This document shows, piece after piece, positions 8,584-18,332 of a DNA stretch of 64,000 bases. Origin of the DNA: Kineococcus mangrovi. Lineage in GTDB: Bacteria; Actinomycetota; Actinomycetes; Actinomycetales; Kineococcaceae. The translations under genes were made by a program, and so were the position numbers. Position 1 is the first letter of the stretch, and each line of letters opens with the position of its first letter. The stretch is from positions 1-64,000 of the forward strand of contig NZ_JBGGTQ010000005.1 of assembly GCF_041320705.1 (NCBI RefSeq). The letters run 5' to 3'. The notes beneath the pieces are model-generated. The model saw only the letters and a program-made list of their open reading frames with translations. It made no database searches and had not been told where the DNA came from.

Positions 8584-9564
8584 GTGATCGACTTCCGGTA
8601 CCACGTGGTCTCGCTGGTGTCGGTGTTCCTCGCCCTCGCGGTCGGCATCGTCCTCGGTGCCGGGCCGCTCAACGAGGGCATCTCCACGGGCATCACCGAC
8701 CAGGTCCGGCAGCTGACGACCGAGAAGAACGCGCTGCGTGCCGAACGGGACGAGGCGCTCGCGACGGTCGATGCCCAGGACGCCTGGGCCGAGGCCGTCG
8801 GCCCGGCCCTCGTGGCGCGCCAGCTCGGTGGACGCAGCGTGGCCGTCGTGCTGCTGCCGGGAGCCGACTCCAGCCAGGTCGACGCGACCGTCGGTCAGCT
8901 GCAGGCGGCCGGGGCGACCGTCGCCTCGGAGGTCACGTTGCAGGAGGAGTGGTTCGCCGGCAGCCAGACCGCCGCGGCCGACCGCCAGCGGGTCGCGGCC
9001 GCGCTGGCCGACCAGCTCCCCACCGCCCCGGACGCCGACGCCGGCACCGAGGACCTCCTCGCCGCCGCGCTCGCCGGCGCCCTCGTGACGACCGAACTGG
9101 CCCAGGCCGAGGAGGCCGACGACCAGGGGGGGACGGTGCTCACCACGCTGTCGGACGCGGGCCTGCTCGAGGTGCAGGGCGGGGCGGGCACCGCCCCCAC
9201 CCGGGCGACCCTCGCGCTCGTCGTGGGCGGAGCGGGGGACACCGACGCCACCGACGCGGTGCGCAGCTCGACCGCGGACGCCTGGACGGCCCTGCTGCGC
9301 GAGCTGGACGCCGCGAGCGCCGGAGCGGTCCTCGCCGGGCCGGAGGAGTCCGCGGCGCAGGCAGGACCGGTCGCGGTCCTGCGCTCCGACGACGACCTGG
9401 CCGGCAGCGTCAGCGGCGTCGACGACCTGGACTCGCCCATCGGCCGCGTCAACGTCGTCCTGGCCCTGCGCCAGCAGCTCACCGGTGGTGCCGGCCAGTA
9501 CGGCACGGCCGACTCGGCCACCGGGGTCAGTCCTCCGCTGCCCGCCACGCCGAGCGCGTCGTGA
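8584..9564 (+). CDS. mctB: MctB/SteB-like membrane-anchored protein (copper transporter family, DUF3186)
   Basis: 326 aa. It starts with the family signature MIDFRYHVVSLVSVF and a membrane helix at about 10-28, then a short coiled coil (about 38-65), then a large extracytoplasmic Ala/Asp-rich domain. The M. tuberculosis homologue Rv1698 (MctB) was linked to copper resistance, and the corynebacterial one (SteB) to division with SteA. Adjacency to steA favours the division role; copper transport is uncertain since no metal motif is visible. The stop overlaps the next start. Confidence 0.8.
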   Translation: MIDFRYHVVSLVSVFLALAVGIVLGAGPLNEGISTGITDQVRQLTTEKNALRAERDEALATVDAQDAWAEAVGPALVARQLGGRSVAVVLLPGADSSQVDATVGQLQAAGATVASEVTLQEEWFAGSQTAAADRQRVAAALADQLPTAPDADAGTEDLLAAALAGALVTTELAQAEEADDQGGTVLTTLSDAGLLEVQGGAGTAPTRATLALVVGGAGDTDATDAVRSSTADAWTALLRELDAASAGAVLAGPEESAAQAGPVAVLRSDDDLAGSVSGVDDLDSPIGRVNVVLALRQQLTGGAGQYGTADSATGVSPPLPATPSAS

Positions 9565-10415
9565 CGGCGCCGCTGCGGTCCGCGGTCGCCGTCGGGGGAG
9601 CGGTCGCGGCCGGGGCCCGTGCCGGGGACCTGCTGCGCCGCAACCCCCCGGGTGGGGCCGACCGCTGGGAACGGACCAACCACGCCGGGCGTCCGCTGAC
9701 CCTGCTGGAAGGCCCCACGGCGGCGCTGGCCGTGGCCGTGGGCTGTCTGGCCGCCCGTCCCGGCCGGCGCGCCGCGGGCGTGCTGGCCGCCGCCGGGGCC
9801 GCCGGTCTCGGTGCGCTCGACGACCTCGTCGAACGTCCCGAGGACCGCTCGGGCGGGGCCCGCGGCCTGCGGGGGCACCTCGCGGCGCTGCAGCGGGGCC
9901 GGCTCACGACGGGGGCCTGGAAGGTGCTCGGCATCGGGGCGACCGGGCTCGCGGCCGCCGCCGTCGCCGACGGGCCCCGCACGAGCGGGCGCGGCCCGGC
10001 CCGTGCGCTCGACGTCCTCGTCGGTGGTGCGCTCGTCGCCGGGGCCGCCAACCTCGTCAACCTCTTCGACCTGCGGCCCGGGCGGGCCGCGAAGGTCGCC
10101 GCGGTCGCCGCGCTGTCCCTGTCCGCCGGCCCGGGCGCCGCGGACGCCCGGCCGCTGGCCGGCGCCGTCGCGGGGGCCTGCGCCGTCGTCCTGCGGGACG
10201 ACCTCGCCGGCCGCAGCATGCTCGGGGACACGGGCGCGAACGCCCTGGGCGCCGTCCTCGGGGTCGCCGCCCTGGCGCGGTGGGGACGCACCGGGCGCGC
10301 CGTGGCCCTCGGTGCCGTCGTGGCCCTGACGCTGGCCTCGGAGAAGGTGAGCTTCAGCCGGCTCATCGAGGCGCAGCCGCTGCTGCGCGAGCTGGACCGG
10401 CTCGGCCGTCCGTGA
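9561..10415 (+). CDS. polyprenyl-phosphate sugar-1-phosphate transferase-like membrane protein (MraY/WecA superfamily, divergent)
   Basis: 284 aa, largely hydrophobic. Degenerate PNPT landmarks can be seen in order: a DD pair (GALDDLVE), an NLVNLFDLRPGRA segment where WecA/MraY have NxxNxxDGxDGLA, and SMLGDTGANALGAVLG where they have FxGDxGxxxLG. The second DG is lost, so activity may be altered. It may load a sugar phosphate on undecaprenyl phosphate. Position between mctB and a MurJ-type flippase, with a GT4 after it, suggests one envelope glycan pathway. Confidence 0.65.
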   Translation: MTAPLRSAVAVGGAVAAGARAGDLLRRNPPGGADRWERTNHAGRPLTLLEGPTAALAVAVGCLAARPGRRAAGVLAAAGAAGLGALDDLVERPEDRSGGARGLRGHLAALQRGRLTTGAWKVLGIGATGLAAAAVADGPRTSGRGPARALDVLVGGALVAGAANLVNLFDLRPGRAAKVAAVAALSLSAGPGAADARPLAGAVAGACAVVLRDDLAGRSMLGDTGANALGAVLGVAALARWGRTGRAVALGAVVALTLASEKVSFSRLIEAQPLLRELDRLGRP

Positions 10416-10422
10416 GGCGCGG

Positions 10423-12048
10423 GTGACCCCCCGCGGGGGCGGCGCCCGGTCCGTCGCGGCGGCGGCCGCCTCCGTCGCGCTCCTGACCGCCCTCGCCCGG
10501 ATCGCCGGGTTCGGACGCATCCTCGCCTTCAGCCAGACCGTCGGGGACAACTGCCTCGGCACGGCGTACACGACGGCCAACCAGGTGCCGAACGTCCTGT
10601 TCGAGGTCGTCGCCGGTGGCGCTCTCGCGGGTGTCCTCGTGCCCCTGCTGTCCACGCGCCTGGCCTCCGAGGACCCCGCCGAACGCGCCGCGGCGTCCCG
10701 GACGGCATCGGCCGCCCTGACCCTCAGCGTCCTGGCGCTCGTCGTGGTCGGTGCCGTCACGGCGCTGGCCGCCCGCCCCGTCATGGCCCTGCTGCTGGCC
10801 GACGGCTCCGACGCGCAGTGCGGCGGGTCGCTGCTGCGGCTGGCCACGGTGATGCTCTGGGTGTTCCTGCCGCAGGTCCCGCTCTACGCGGTCGCCGTCG
10901 TCCTCGCCGGCGTCCTGCAGGCCCAGCAGCGGTTCACCGCCCCGGCGGCCGCCCCGCTCGTCTCCAGCCTGGTCGTCGGGGCGACCTACCTGCTGTTCGG
11001 CGCCCTGGTCCCACCCGCCGTCGTCGAGGGTGACCTGGCCGGCGTCCCGGCCTCGGGCACCGCCGTCCTGGCCGGCGGCACGACCCTCGGGGTGCTGGCT
11101 CTCGCGCTGACCCACCTGCCCGCGCTGCGCGGCCCGGTGCGCTGGCGCCCGGCCCTGCGCCCGGCCGCCGGCGACGGCGCCCGGTTGCGCTCCCTGGCCC
11201 TGTCCGGCCTGGCGGTGCTCCTGGCCCAGCAGGTCGTCACGGTGGCCGTCACCGCCACCTCCAACGACGCCTCGGCCGGTGCGGTGAACCGCTGGAGCTA
11301 CGCGTGGGCGCTGTTCCTGCTGCCGTACGCCGTGCTCGCGGTCCCGGTGGCGACGGCCGTCTTCCCGCGCCTGGCCCGGGCGGCCGACGCCGGCCGCGGC
11401 GAGCTCGCCGGCGTCCTCGCCCCCGCCGTCCGGGCGGTCCTGCTCGTCAGCTCCCTCGGCGGGGCCGTCCTGGCGGCCGTCGCGGTACCGGTGGCCGTCG
11501 TCTTCGTCCACGGCCGGGTCGGGTCCGGTCGCTCGGGCGACCTGGGCCTGGCCCTGGTCCTGTTCGCGCCCGGGCTGCTCGGGTACGGCCTGGTGGCGCT
11601 GCTCACCCGCGCCCTCTACGCGATCGGCGCCGGCCGCAGCGCGGCGGTCTCGACGGTCACCGGCTGGGTCGTGGTCCTGGCCGGCGTGCTGCTCCTGCCG
11701 CACGCGGTGCCCGCCGACCACGTGGTCTCGGCGCTGGCGCTCGCCCACGCCGCGGGGCTCACGGTCGCCGGGGGGCTGCTGCTGCGGCAGGTGCGCGGGC
11801 ACGCCCCCGGCGCCCTCGACGGGCTGCCCCGCGTCGCGGTCGCCGCCGTGCTCGCGGCCCTCGCCGGGGGAGCGGCCGGCGCCCTCGTCGGCCTGGTCTG
11901 GCGGACGACGCACGTGGCGCTCGCCGTCGGTCAGGGGGTCCTGCTGGCCGCGCTCGCCGGGGCCGTCTGGCTCGTCGTCGCGCGCCTGGCGGCCCCCACC
12001 GACCTGCGCGCGCTGACCGGTACCGCCCGGCGGGTGGTCCGCCGGTGA
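10423..12048 (+). CDS. murJ: MurJ/MviN-type lipid-linked precursor flippase
   Basis: 541 aa with about 14 predicted membrane helices and the MOP-superfamily MviN pattern (FGRILAFSQTVG near the start, ANQVPNVLFEVVAGGALAGV, NRWSYAWALFLLPYAVLAVPVATAVFPRLA). It lacks the C-terminal kinase-like part of mycobacterial MviN. Such proteins move lipid II, or other polyprenyl-linked units, across the membrane. Actinobacteria often carry another mviN near oriC, so this copy may serve a different lipid-linked glycan. GTG 10423 follows the upstream gene by 7 nt. Confidence 0.85.
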   Translation: MTPRGGGARSVAAAAASVALLTALARIAGFGRILAFSQTVGDNCLGTAYTTANQVPNVLFEVVAGGALAGVLVPLLSTRLASEDPAERAAASRTASAALTLSVLALVVVGAVTALAARPVMALLLADGSDAQCGGSLLRLATVMLWVFLPQVPLYAVAVVLAGVLQAQQRFTAPAAAPLVSSLVVGATYLLFGALVPPAVVEGDLAGVPASGTAVLAGGTTLGVLALALTHLPALRGPVRWRPALRPAAGDGARLRSLALSGLAVLLAQQVVTVAVTATSNDASAGAVNRWSYAWALFLLPYAVLAVPVATAVFPRLARAADAGRGELAGVLAPAVRAVLLVSSLGGAVLAAVAVPVAVVFVHGRVGSGRSGDLGLALVLFAPGLLGYGLVALLTRALYAIGAGRSAAVSTVTGWVVVLAGVLLLPHAVPADHVVSALALAHAAGLTVAGGLLLRQVRGHAPGALDGLPRVAVAAVLAALAGGAAGALVGLVWRTTHVALAVGQGVLLAALAGAVWLVVARLAAPTDLRALTGTARRVVRR

Positions 12049-12062
12049 CCCGAGGAGGAGAC

Positions 12063-13139
12063 GTGACCCCTGCGGCGCCCGAGGGCCCCGTCCTGTTCGT
12101 CCTGGGCAGCAGCGCCGGGGGCGTCGTCCGCCACGTCGGCGCGCTGGCCGCCCGGCTGCACGCCGACGGGGTCGACGTCCGCGTCGCCGGACCCGCCGGG
12201 ACCCTGGCCCGCCTGCAGGCCCCCGTGCCCACGACGACCGTCGAGATCGGGGCCTCCCTCGACCCCGTGCGCGACCTGCGGGCCGCCGCCGCCCTGCGGC
12301 GCGCGCTCTCCCGCGTCCCGGGGGTCCTCGTGCACGCCCACGGGGTCCGGGCCGGCTTCGTCGCCGCCCTCGCCCTGGGCGGCACCGGCCGGCGGGTGCC
12401 CCTGGTCGTCACCCTGCACAACGCCGTCCTCGGGTCGGGCCCCCGGGCACGGCTGGGCACCGCCGTGCTCGGTGTCGTGTGCCGGCGGGCGGACGTGGTC
12501 CTGGGCGTCTGCGGGGACCTCGTCGCCCAGGCCCACCGCCTCGGCGCCGCCGTCGCCGACCGGGCGCTCGTGCCCGCCCCCGCGCTGCCCCCGGGGGACC
12601 CCGTCCGGGGCCGGGAGGCCCTGGGACCCGGGCCGGTCGTCCTGGCGGTGGCCCGGCTGGCGCCGCAGAAGGGGCTGGGCACGCTGCTCGAGGCCGCCGC
12701 CGGCACGGGCGCGCGCGTGGTGGTCGCGGGGGACGGCCCGCTGCGCGCCGAGCTGGCGGACAGGATCCGGGGCGGGGGCCTGCCCGTGCGCCTGCTCGGC
12801 CGTCGCGACGACGTGGCCGACCTGCTCGCCGCCGCCGACGTCGCCCTCAGCACGAGCGTCTGGGAGGGCCAGCCCGTGTTCGTGCAGGAGGCGCTGCGGG
12901 CCGGGGTGCCGCTCGTCGCCACCGACGCCGGCGGGACCCGCGAGGTGACGGGGGAGGCCGCCGTGCTCCTGCCCGTCGGGGACGCGGCCGGGCTCGCGGC
13001 CGCCGTGCGCCGGCTCGTGCAGGACCGCACCGAGCGCGAGGTGCGGGCCGAGCGCTCGCGCCAGCGCGCGGCGGGCCTGCCGACGCAGGAGGACGCGGTC
13101 GCCCAGGTCCGCCGGGTCCACCGGGCCGCGCGGGGCTGA
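12063..13139 (+). CDS. glycosyltransferase, family 4 type
   Basis: 358 aa GT-B enzyme. The N-terminal half has the [11 protein letters not shown] loop, and the C-terminal half has [19 protein letters not shown], the R/K nucleotide-binding region, and the EX7E-like site in [25 protein letters not shown]. It adds a sugar from a nucleotide donor to an acceptor that cannot be named. GAGGAGGAGA lies just before GTG 12063; GTG 12045, overlapping the flippase stop, is a weaker alternative. It is last in the PNPT-flippase-GT4 trio. Confidence 0.85.
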   Translation: MTPAAPEGPVLFVLGSSAGGVVRHVGALAARLHADGVDVRVAGPAGTLARLQAPVPTTTVEIGASLDPVRDLRAAAALRRALSRVPGVLVHAHGVRAGFVAALALGGTGRRVPLVVTLHNAVLGSGPRARLGTAVLGVVCRRADVVLGVCGDLVAQAHRLGAAVADRALVPAPALPPGDPVRGREALGPGPVVLAVARLAPQKGLGTLLEAAAGTGARVVVAGDGPLRAELADRIRGGGLPVRLLGRRDDVADLLAAADVALSTSVWEGQPVFVQEALRAGVPLVATDAGGTREVTGEAAVLLPVGDAAGLAAAVRRLVQDRTEREVRAERSRQRAAGLPTQEDAVAQVRRVHRAARG

Positions 13140-13186
13140 GGGGCTCGCCGGGCAGCACGCCCCCCCCGGACCCTCCCGACGTCCGG

Positions 13187-13192
13187 TACGAT
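13187..13192 (+). promoter_or_regulatory. pyrG -10 box (leaderless)
   Basis: TACGAT ends 8 nt before GTG 13201; no Shine-Dalgarno precedes the start. Confidence 0.6.
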
Positions 13193-13200
13193 CGAACCCC

Positions 13201-14943
13201 GTGGCGAACCGCAGCACCCCCGAGTCCCAGACCCAGCACGTCTTCGTCACCGGGGGGGTGGCCAGCTCCCTCGGGAAGGGTCTGACGGCCTCCAGCCTCG
13301 GTCGTCTGCTCCGGGCGCGCGGTCTGCGCGTGGCGATGCAGAAGCTCGACCCGTACCTCAACGTCGACCCCGGGACGATGAACCCGTTCCAGCACGGTGA
13401 GGTGTTCGTCACCGACGACGGCGCCGAGACCGACCTCGACATCGGCCACTACGAGCGCTTCCTCGACGTCCGCTTCGACGCCTCGGCGAACGTCACCACC
13501 GGTCAGGTGTACTCCGCGGTCATCGCCAAGGAGCGGCGCGGGGAGTACCTCGGCGACACCGTCCAGGTCATCCCGCACATCACCAACGAGATCGTCGACC
13601 GGATGCGCGCGCAGGCCCGCGACGACATCGACGTCATCATCACCGAGGTCGGCGGCACCGTCGGCGACATCGAGTCGCTGCCGTTCCTGGAGGCCGCCCG
13701 CCAGGTCCGCCAGCGCCTGGGTCGCGACAACGTGTTCTTCGTCCACGTCTCGCTCGTGCCGTACATCGGCCCCAGCGGTGAGCTGAAGACCAAGCCGACG
13801 CAGCACTCCGTCGCCCAGCTGCGCAACATCGGCATCCAGCCCGACGCCATCGTCTGCCGCGCCGACCGGGAGATCCCCGAGGGCGTCAAGCGCAAGATCG
13901 CCTCGATGTGCGACGTGGACGACGAGGCCGTGGTCGCCGCGATCGACGCCCCCTCGATCTACGACATCCCGAAGGTGCTCCACCGCGAGGGCCTGGACGC
14001 CTACCTCGTGCGGAAGCTGAACCTCAGCTTCCGCGACGTGGACTGGTCCACGTGGGACGACCTGCTGCGCCGCGTGCACAACCCGCGTCGCCGCGTCGAG
14101 ATCGCCCTCGTGGGCAAGTACATCGACCTCCCCGACGCCTACCTGTCGGTGACCGAGGCGTTGCGCGCCGGGGGGTTCGCCGAAGACGCCAAGGTCGACG
14201 TCCGCTGGGTCGCCTCCGACGAGTGCGCCACCCCCGAAGGGGCGCAGAAGCAGCTGCACGGGGTGGACGCGGTCTGCGTCCCGGGTGGTTTCGGCGTGCG
14301 CGGCATCGAGGGCAAGCTCGGCGCCCTGCGCTGGACGCGGGAGAACGGCGTGCCGACCCTGGGGCTGTGCCTGGGCCTGCAGTGCATGGTCATCGAGTAC
14401 GCCCGCAACGTGGCCGGTCTGGCCGACGCGAGCTCCACGGAGTTCGAACCCGACGCGCAGCACCCCGTCATCGCCACGATGGCCGAGCAGCGCGAGATCG
14501 TCTCCGGCGAGGGCGACATGGGCGGCACGATGCGCCTGGGGTCCTACGAGGCCGTCCTGCAGAGCGGTTCGGTCGTGGCCGCCACGTACGGCAGCGAACG
14601 CATCTCCGAACGCCACCGGCACCGTTACGAGGTGAACAACACCTACCGCGAGCAGCTGACGGCGCAGGGCCTGGTGTTCTCCGGCACGTCCCCGGACCGC
14701 GAACTCGTCGAGTTCGTCGAGCTGCCCGCCGACGTGCACCCGTACTACGTGGGCACCCAGGCCCACCCGGAGTTCAAGTCCCGTCCCACGCGCTCGCACC
14801 CGTTGTTCTCCGGCCTCGTCGCCGCCGCCCTGCGCCGCCAGCGCGAGGAGCAGCTCATCGACGTCGACCCCGAACCGGCCGACGTGGCCGGTGACGTGGC
14901 CGACGACGTGACGGGTGAGGAACTCTCGGACGTGACCTCGTGA
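13201..14943 (+). CDS. pyrG: CTP synthase
   Basis: 580 aa. The N-terminal amidoligase domain has [18 protein letters not shown] with the P-loop and the conserved [15 protein letters not shown] segment. The C-terminal class-I glutamine amidotransferase domain has the nucleophile Cys in [13 protein letters not shown] and the His/Glu in AHPEFKSRP. It makes CTP from UTP, glutamine and ATP. The C terminus carries a 40-residue acidic, Val/Asp-rich tail. Start GTG 13201 is leaderless by its -10 box. The stop overlaps the NUDIX gene. Confidence 0.97.
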   Translation: MANRSTPESQTQHVFVTGGVASSLGKGLTASSLGRLLRARGLRVAMQKLDPYLNVDPGTMNPFQHGEVFVTDDGAETDLDIGHYERFLDVRFDASANVTTGQVYSAVIAKERRGEYLGDTVQVIPHITNEIVDRMRAQARDDIDVIITEVGGTVGDIESLPFLEAARQVRQRLGRDNVFFVHVSLVPYIGPSGELKTKPTQHSVAQLRNIGIQPDAIVCRADREIPEGVKRKIASMCDVDDEAVVAAIDAPSIYDIPKVLHREGLDAYLVRKLNLSFRDVDWSTWDDLLRRVHNPRRRVEIALVGKYIDLPDAYLSVTEALRAGGFAEDAKVDVRWVASDECATPEGAQKQLHGVDAVCVPGGFGVRGIEGKLGALRWTRENGVPTLGLCLGLQCMVIEYARNVAGLADASSTEFEPDAQHPVIATMAEQREIVSGEGDMGGTMRLGSYEAVLQSGSVVAATYGSERISERHRHRYEVNNTYREQLTAQGLVFSGTSPDRELVEFVELPADVHPYYVGTQAHPEFKSRPTRSHPLFSGLVAAALRRQREEQLIDVDPEPADVAGDVADDVTGEELSDVTS

Positions 14944-15614
14944 GCTTCCCCGAGGAGCTCGGTGTCCCCGTCCTCGACGGGGCGGACCTCGCCGACGCCC
15001 CCGTGCAGCGGACGGTGTCCGAGAGCGAGACCGTCTTCCACGGCCGGGTCTGGGACGTCGTGCGCGAGCGGGTGGAGCTGCCGGACGGCGGGACCGTCGT
15101 GCGCGACCTGCAGCGCCACCCCGGCGCGGTGACCGTCCTGGCCCTCGACGAGGACGAGAACGTCCTGTTCGTCCGCCAGTACCGGCACCCCGTGCGCCGG
15201 GAGCTGTGGGAACTGCCGGCCGGTCTGCTCGACGTGGCGGGGGAGGAGCCCCTGCTCGCGGCGCAGCGGGAACTGGCCGAGGAGGCCGACCTGGTCGCCG
15301 CCGACTGGGCCGTCGTGGCGGACTGGTTCAACTCCCCGGGCGGCTCGAGCGAGGCCAACCGCATCTACCTGGCGCGCGGGCTGTCCGCGGTCCCCGAGGT
15401 CGAGCGGCACGTGCGCGAGGACGAGGAGAAGGACCTGGTGCCGGTGCGGGTCCCGCTCGCGCAGGCGGTCCGGGCCGTGCTGGAGGGCCGGCTGGCCAAC
15501 CCGGGCAGCGTCATCGGCGTGCTCGCCCTGCAGGCCGCGAAGGCGGGCGGCTGGGCGGACCTGCGCCCGGCCGGCGCACCCTGGCCGACCGGGCTGGGCA
15601 GGTCCCGGGACTGA
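14940..15614 (+). CDS. NUDIX hydrolase, ADP-ribose pyrophosphatase type
   Basis: 224 aa. The NUDIX box is visible as [20 protein letters not shown], matching Gx5Ex7REUxEExGU from the preceding LPAGLLD. The neighbouring [14 protein letters not shown] is typical of ADP-ribose pyrophosphatases. It hydrolyses ADP-ribose to AMP and ribose-5-phosphate. Its place after pyrG and before xerD matches Rv1700. Start GTG overlaps the pyrG stop. It converges with the MCP gene, with only 7 bases between the two stops. Confidence 0.9.
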   Translation: MSFPEELGVPVLDGADLADAPVQRTVSESETVFHGRVWDVVRERVELPDGGTVVRDLQRHPGAVTVLALDEDENVLFVRQYRHPVRRELWELPAGLLDVAGEEPLLAAQRELAEEADLVAADWAVVADWFNSPGGSSEANRIYLARGLSAVPEVERHVREDEEKDLVPVRVPLAQAVRAVLEGRLANPGSVIGVLALQAAKAGGWADLRPAGAPWPTGLGRSRD

Positions 15615-15625
15615 CCCGGGGTCAG
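15611..15625. other. perfect dyad holding both convergent stop codons
   Basis: CTGACCC (15611-15617) and GGGTCAG (15619-15625) are exact reverse complements around one G. The NUDIX stop TGA and the MCP stop (TGA on the minus strand) lie in the two arms. Flanking GGTCC and GGACC extend it imperfectly. It may be a minimal bidirectional terminator, but the one-base loop is too tight for a normal hairpin. Confidence 0.35.
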
Positions 15626-16548
15626 GACCCGCGGACGGTGGCGACGAAGCCGGTCACCTGCTGCTGCAGGAGACCGGCGACCTCCGACAGGCCGACGGAG
15701 CCGTAGCCGCCGGACACGGCGTCGGAGATGGCACCGACCTCGGCGTCCATCCCCTCGATGCGCCGGGCGACGCCCTCGATGACGGCCACGGCCTCCTCGG
15801 TGGCCTGCATGCTCGCCGCCACCTGCGCCGCGATGACGGCGTTGGACTGGGCGGCCTGCTCGGCCAGGCTCTTGACCTCCTCGGCCACGACCGCGAACCC
15901 GCGGCCGGCCTGCCCGGCGCGCTCGGCCTCGATGGTGGCGTTGAGGGACAGCAGCCGCGTCTGGGCGGCGACCTTCTCGATGAGCTGGACGGCTTCCTCG
16001 ATGCGGGCCGAGGCGGTGCGCAGCGACTCGACGCTGGCGACGGCGCGCTGGACCTCCGTGACGGCGTCGCGCGCGGTCCGCGCCAGTTCCGCGGCGCTCG
16101 AGCCCGCGCTCGTGGCGCCGGCGGACACCTGTTCCGAGGCCGACAGCACGGTGCTCTCGAGCTCGTCGGCCAGTGCCAGCCGTGCGGTGGTCGCCCGGTC
16201 CAGCTCGGTCCCGGCGGCGGCGCTGGCCCGGCGGGCGGCGTCGATGACCCCGGCCCCGTGGCGGAACGCGCCCCGCGTGCCCCCCAGCAGGAAGCGGCGG
16301 TGGAAGCGGCCCTCGCTGGCCGACTCCAGGGTCGCGGAGGCGTCGCGGACGAAGGCGTCGGTCATGTCGAGCTGGTGGTTGAAGGCGCGCCGCAGGTCGA
16401 CGAGCAGGTCGTCGTCGCCCAGGTGCGGCACGCGCGCCTCCAGGTCGCCGGCCGCGGCGCGGCTGGCGACGTCGACGAGGGCCCGCAGGACCTCGTGGTG
16501 GTCGGGCCCCGTGGTCCTGGGGGCGCGGCGCAGGGCGCGGAGGTTCAC
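15622..16548 (-). CDS. soluble methyl-accepting chemotaxis-type signalling protein
   Basis: 308 aa, without signal peptide or membrane helix. The C-terminal half is the MCP coiled-coil hairpin with the highly conserved tip [20 protein letters not shown], followed by [14 protein letters not shown], which contacts CheA and CheW. The N-terminal about 110 residues are helical, without a recognisable ligand domain. GTG 16548 is chosen for AAGGAG 7 nt upstream and because it overlaps the stop of the PAS gene. With that gene it looks like an aerotaxis receptor split in two. Confidence 0.85.
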   Translation of the reverse strand: MNLRALRRAPRTTGPDHHEVLRALVDVASRAAAGDLEARVPHLGDDDLLVDLRRAFNHQLDMTDAFVRDASATLESASEGRFHRRFLLGGTRGAFRHGAGVIDAARRASAAAGTELDRATTARLALADELESTVLSASEQVSAGATSAGSSAAELARTARDAVTEVQRAVASVESLRTASARIEEAVQLIEKVAAQTRLLSLNATIEAERAGQAGRGFAVVAEEVKSLAEQAAQSNAVIAAQVAASMQATEEAVAVIEGVARRIEGMDAEVGAISDAVSGGYGSVGLSEVAGLLQQQVTGFVATVRGS

Positions 16549-17090
16549 GCGGCGGCTCCTTCGGGGGTCAGCGACCACACGAACTCCTCGTAGGTCTGGC
16601 CCGCGGCCGCGAGCCGGTCGGCCAGCGCGGCGCGGGAGGCCCGGACCGCGTCGGCGGGCCGGGAGTGCTGGGCCTCCACGGCCAGGAGGTCGTCGTACAG
16701 GCGCCGCACCGCGGCCACGGCGGCCGGGTCGGGGACGCGGCGGTTGGAGTGGTAGCCGAGCAGCTTGCCCTGCGCGTCGACGCTGGGCGTGACGTGCGCC
16801 AGGACCCAGTAGTGCGCACCGTCGGCGGCGAGGTTGACGACGTAGGCGAACATCTCGCTGCCGCTGCGCAGGGTCTCCCAGAGCAGGTCGAAGACACCGC
16901 GGGGCATCCCCGGGTGCCGGATGACGTTGTGCGGCTGCCCGACCACCTCGGCCTCGGTCAGTGCCGACACCCGCAGGAAGACCTCGTTGGCGTAAGTGAT
17001 GACACCCCGCGAGTCCGTCTTGGTGACGATGAGCTCGTCGTCACCGAAACGGCGCTCGACACCCGTGGGTGTGGTTCTGGATGCGCGCAT
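16545..17090 (-). CDS. PAS-domain protein, Aer-like
   Basis: 181 aa. Residues about 15-115 form a PAS domain of the Aer type: [20 protein letters not shown], then [17 protein letters not shown] and ANYW-like [10 protein letters not shown]. In Aer this PAS binds FAD and senses redox state. The C-terminal 60 residues are helical. No MCP module is attached; it is supplied by the next gene, whose start overlaps this stop (GTGA). ATG 17090 has no strong ribosome-binding site; longer upstream frames would run into the xerD promoter area. Confidence 0.8.
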   Translation of the reverse strand: MRASRTTPTGVERRFGDDELIVTKTDSRGVITYANEVFLRVSALTEAEVVGQPHNVIRHPGMPRGVFDLLWETLRSGSEMFAYVVNLAADGAHYWVLAHVTPSVDAQGKLLGYHSNRRVPDPAAVAAVRRLYDDLLAVEAQHSRPADAVRASRAALADRLAAAGQTYEEFVWSLTPEGAAA

Positions 17091-17192
17091 GGAGTTCTCA
17101 TCGGCCGCACGAGGGACGTGCTTGAGCCGAGCGTGACGACGACGGCACCCGCTGCTCCGCGTGGGTGCCACCGTCCGGACCCCGCGGTCCCC

Positions 17193-17198
17193 TAGGGT
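17193..17198 (+). promoter_or_regulatory. xerD -10 box (leaderless)
   Basis: TAGGGT ends 7 nt before GTG 17206, with no ribosome-binding site between. Confidence 0.6.
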
Positions 17199-17205
17199 CG
17201 AGCCC

Positions 17206-18276
17206 GTGTCCGCCGCTCCCCCCGACGCGCGGCCGGTCCCGCCCGCCGGGCAGGAGCCGGCCGCCCTGCAGCGCGCGGTGCGCGACTACCTCGGGCACCT
17301 GCACGTCGAGCGGGGTCTGTCGGAGAACACCGTGGGCGCCTACCGGCGCGACCTGGCCCGCTACGTCCGGTTCCTGGCCGCCCGCGGCCTCCTCGAGCCC
17401 GGGGAGGTCGACGAGGCCACCGTCAGCGCCTTCGTCGTCGCGCTGCGCTCGGGGGAGGACGGCGGCGCCGCCCTCACGGCCAGCTCCGCGGCGCGGACCG
17501 CCTCGGCCGTGCGGGGCTGGCACCGCTTCCTGCACGCCGAGGGACGCAGCCTCGCCGACCCCGCCGTCCTGGTCCGCCCGCCGACCCCGCCGCGGCGGCT
17601 GCCGGCGGCCCTGACCGTGGAGGAGGTGGAGCGGTTGCTGGAGACCGCCGGTCTCGGTGGGGACGGACCGCAGGCCGCCGTCCCGCTGCGCGACCGGGCC
17701 CTCCTGGAGCTGCTGTACGGCTGCGGGGCCCGCATCAGCGAGGCCGTGGGCCTGGACGTCGACGACGTCTCCCCGCAGGTGCTGGGGGAGACGGGGGTGG
17801 TGCGGTTGCGCGGCAAGGGTTCCAAGGAGCGGATCGTCCCCGTGGGCTCGTACGCGCAGGCCGCGCTGGAACGCTACGTCGTCCGCTCCCGCCCGCACCT
17901 GGCCGCCCAGGGGCGCGGCACCCCGGCGCTGTTCCTCAACACCCGCGGCGGCCGGCTGTCCCGGCAGAGCGCCTGGGCGGTCCTGCGGTCCGCGGCCGGG
18001 CGGGCCGGGATCACGCGCGCCGTCTCGCCGCACACGTTGCGGCACTCCTTCGCCACGCACCTGCTGCGCGGCGGGGCCGACGTCCGCGTCGTGCAGGAGC
18101 TGCTGGGCCACGCCTCGGTGGCCACGACGCAGGTCTACACCCTGGTGACGGCGGACGACCTGCGCGAGGTCCACGCCGAGTCCCACCCGCGCGCCCTGCT
18201 CACCGGCCCCCGCAGCGGCCCGGCGGAGCCGGACGGCACCGACCCGTCGCCACCACCGGTGCGCGACGGCGACTAA
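17206..18276 (+). CDS. xerD: tyrosine recombinase XerD
   Basis: 356 aa, slightly long owing to a 20-residue N-terminal extension. The SAM-like core-binding domain is at about 20-115. Catalytic residues in place: R176 (GARISEA), K204 or K207, H276, R279 (HTLRH), H302 (LGHAS) and the nucleophile Y311 (TTQVYT). It resolves chromosome dimers at dif with XerC at the septum. Its position before parA-scpAB in a chromosome-segregation group is conserved. The stop TAA forms part of the next -10 box. Confidence 0.93.
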   Translation: MSAAPPDARPVPPAGQEPAALQRAVRDYLGHLHVERGLSENTVGAYRRDLARYVRFLAARGLLEPGEVDEATVSAFVVALRSGEDGGAALTASSAARTASAVRGWHRFLHAEGRSLADPAVLVRPPTPPRRLPAALTVEEVERLLETAGLGGDGPQAAVPLRDRALLELLYGCGARISEAVGLDVDDVSPQVLGETGVVRLRGKGSKERIVPVGSYAQAALERYVVRSRPHLAAQGRGTPALFLNTRGGRLSRQSAWAVLRSAAGRAGITRAVSPHTLRHSFATHLLRGGADVRVVQELLGHASVATTQVYTLVTADDLREVHAESHPRALLTGPRSGPAEPDGTDPSPPPVRDGD

Positions 18277-18279
18277 GGT
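18274..18279 (+). promoter_or_regulatory. -10 box for parA overlapping the xerD stop
   Basis: TAAGGT begins with the xerD stop codon TAA. Transcription would start near 18286, giving an about 47-nt leader before parA. Confidence 0.4.
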
Positions 18280-18332
18280 CGCGCCAGACCGACCGCCCCG
18301 TCCCTCCGACCGCCCGAGGAAGTGCCCGTCCC

